NCBI GenBank assembly: GCA_023150195.1
Contig: JAKLLI010000088.1
Span: 1 to 7,308, forward strand
From: Azonexus sp.
Lineage (GTDB): Bacteria > Pseudomonadota > Gammaproteobacteria > Burkholderiales > Rhodocyclaceae
Direction of reading: 5' to 3'
Length of the DNA stretch: 7,308 nt
Made by a program: the position numbers and the translations under genes. The notes beneath the pieces are model-generated. The model searched no databases, was not told where the DNA came from, and saw only the letters and a program-made list of their open reading frames with translations. Numbering within the stretch: the first letter of the stretch is position 1; every line of letters begins with the position of its first letter. Positions 6,609 to 7,308 of the stretch are shown one piece after another.

Positions 6609-6949
6609 TGCACGTCGAGGAGTTCCACCTCGAACACCAGGGTGGCATTCGGCGGAATCACGCCACCGGCGCCGCGCGCGCCATAACCGAGTTGCGGCGG
6701 GATGGTCAGCTTGCGGGTACCGCCTACCTTCATGCCCTGAACGCCTTCGTCCCAGCCGGCGATCACATGACGCTGCGCCAGCGGAAACTGGAAGGGATCG
6801 TCGCGATCCTTGCTCGAATCGAACTTGCTGCCATTGGTCAGCCAGCCGGTGTAATGCACGGTGACGAAGGCACCGGCAACGGCCTCGGCGCCTTCGCCGA
6901 CAACCGTATCTTCGTAAATCAGCCCGGAGGCGGTGGTGACTTCTGCCAT
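6605..6949 (-). CDS. FKBP-type peptidyl-prolyl cis-trans isomerase
   Basis: A 114-residue single-domain FKBP, the size of human FKBP12 (108), that would speed cis-trans isomerisation of peptide bonds before proline. Positions matching the FKBP12 active site are kept: Tyr33 in VHYTGWL, Phe43 and Asp44 in KFDSSKDRD, Phe53 in DPFQF, Val62-Ile63 and Trp66 in [10 protein letters not shown], Tyr89 in LGYGARG, and Phe106 in [10 protein letters not shown]. It should therefore be active and inhibited by FK506-like ligands. No signal peptide or lipobox, so it is cytoplasmic, unlike FkpA/Mip proteins. The start at 6949 is fixed by AAGGAG seven bases... upstream at 6961-6956. It overlaps the pseudouridine synthase gene by 4 bases. 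It is closest in form to the short FKBPs of Neisseria and other betaproteobacteria. Confidence 0.95.
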   Translation of the reverse strand: MAEVTTASGLIYEDTVVGEGAEAVAGAFVTVHYTGWLTNGSKFDSSKDRDDPFQFPLAQRHVIAGWDEGVQGMKVGGTRKLTIPPQLGYGARGAGGVIPPNATLVFEVELLDVQ

Positions 6950-6955
6950 GGCGTT

Positions 6956-6961
6956 CTCCTT
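6956..6961 (-). promoter_or_regulatory. Ribosome binding site of the FKBP gene
   Basis: AAGGAG on the minus strand, with 6 bases between it and the ATG at 6949-6947. It is a strong match and decides the start. Confidence 0.88.
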
Positions 6962-6973
6962 GAAAAGGCGGCG

Positions 6974-6982
6974 AGTTTACCA
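6974..6982 (-). promoter_or_regulatory. Possible extended -10 promoter for the FKBP gene
   Basis: The minus strand reads TGGTAAACT, an extended -10 element (TGN plus TAAACT) about 25 bases before the FKBP start. No good -35 stands at the usual distance, and the predicted leader would be short (about 18 bases). It is a weak call, made because the gene needs a promoter in this divergent gap and nothing better is visible. Confidence 0.35.
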
Positions 6983-6999
6983 CAAGCACGCTCAAGGCT

Positions 7000-7027
7000 T
7001 TGACTTACTAGGATTTTTCCGTATAAT
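7000..7027 (+). promoter_or_regulatory. Sigma-70 promoter of rplU
   Basis: TTGACT (-35, 7000-7005) and TATAAT (-10, 7022-7027) are separated by 16 bases, with an A/T-rich spacer. The -10 is a perfect consensus and the -35 differs at one base. Transcription should start near 7034, giving a leader of about 42 bases before rplU. Its strength fits a ribosomal protein operon. Confidence 0.9.
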
Positions 7028-7063
7028 GCGCGGTTCTTTCGTAGCACCCTTTTGTATTGTTTT

Positions 7064-7067
7064 GGAG
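7064..7067 (+). promoter_or_regulatory. Ribosome binding site of rplU
   Basis: GGAG stands 8 bases before the ATG at 7076 and supports that start. Confidence 0.8.
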
Positions 7068-7075
7068 TCCAACTC

Positions 7076-7308
7076 ATGTATGCGGTCATAAAAACCGGCG
7101 GCAAGCAGTATCGCGTTTCCGCTGGCCAAAAACTCAAAGTAGAACAGATACCGGCAGACGTTGGCGCAGAAGTTACCCTTGACCAGGTCCTCATGGTAGG
7201 CGAAGGCGAGTCGGTAAAGGTCGGCGCCCCGCTCGTTGCAGGTGCTTCCGTGAAGTGCACCGTGGTTTCCCACGGCCGTCACGACAAGGTCCGTATCTTC
7301 AAGATGCG
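7076..7308 (+). CDS. rplU: 50S ribosomal protein L21 (5' part, cut by the window end)
   Basis: The frame begins [14 protein letters not shown] and runs 77 codons to the edge without a stop, ending in the [12 protein letters not shown] block. This is the nearly complete N-terminal three quarters of bacterial L21 (about 103 residues), which binds 23S rRNA in the large subunit. The opening [20 protein letters not shown] and the stretches [20 protein letters not shown] and VSHGRHDKV are close to betaproteobacterial L21. The gene normally leads the rplU-rpmA-obg cluster, so rpmA (L27) is expected just outside the window. It has its own strong promoter and ribosome binding site. Confidence 0.98.
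   Translation, partial: MYAVIKTGGKQYRVSAGQKLKVEQIPADVGAEVTLDQVLMVGEGESVKVGAPLVAGASVKCTVVSHGRHDKVRIFKM

Noticed and set aside
6609..6995. Upstream extension of the pseudouridine synthase frame to 6995
   Set aside because: The extra 129 residues are Arg-rich, overlap the whole FKBP gene in another frame on the same strand, and the ATGA overlap at 6605-6608 gives a natural start.
6992..7282. Minus-strand open frame opposite rplU
   Set aside because: It is antisense to a certain ribosomal protein gene and covers its promoter; no family resemblance is visible.
1..7308. CRISPR array, mobile element, tRNA or toxin-antitoxin system
   Set aside because: No regularly spaced repeats, transposase, terminal inverted repeats, tRNA-like fold or paired small toxin/antitoxin genes can be seen; the window is densely filled with housekeeping and transport genes.

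Overview
The window reads as ordinary chromosome of a GC-rich Gram-negative bacterium, most likely a betaproteobacterium; a Rhodocyclales-like host is my best guess. This rests on three things: the start of ribosomal protein L21, the short FKBP, and an RNA pseudouridine synthase with a long Pro/Ala-rich N-terminal tail, together with strong G/C preference at third codon positions. I could not run any search, so the taxonomy is an inference.

Left part (1-4973). Bases 1-151 are less GC-rich and may hold the 5' end of a gene on the minus strand that leaves the window; its proposed start shares bases with the start of the first plus-strand gene (CATG at 149-152). Then come five tightly packed plus-strand genes: a 195-residue protein of unknown function that distantly resembles DUF2441 proteins, a membrane-anchored HlyD/MacA-type periplasmic adaptor, a MacB/LolD-type ABC ATPase, and two consecutive, related but non-identical MacB/FtsX-type permeases. 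Gaps are 7 bases, 0 bases, a 14-base overlap and 1 base, so the five are very probably one transcript. The last four would build a MacAB-TolC-like tripartite exporter in which the ATPase is a separate chain and the membrane part is a heterodimer. The outer-membrane channel is not in the window.

Middle part (4974-5555). A 75-base spacer with a 16-base dyad and a clear ribosome binding site precedes a PhaJ-type (R)-enoyl-CoA hydratase. It is followed by a strong stem-loop terminator between the convergent hydratase and pseudouridine synthase genes.

Right part (5556-7308). On the minus strand, an FKBP-type prolyl isomerase gene is followed, with an ATGA stop/start overlap, by an S4-domain RNA pseudouridine synthase gene of the RsuA/RluB/RluF family. 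Divergent from them, a near-consensus sigma-70 promoter drives rplU (L21), which is cut by the window end.

I see no CRISPR array, insertion sequence, tRNA, rRNA or phage gene. The points most worth following are the uncharacterised gene fused into the exporter operon, the heterodimeric permease arrangement, two possible cysteine pairs in the adaptor, and the overlapping divergent starts at 149-152.
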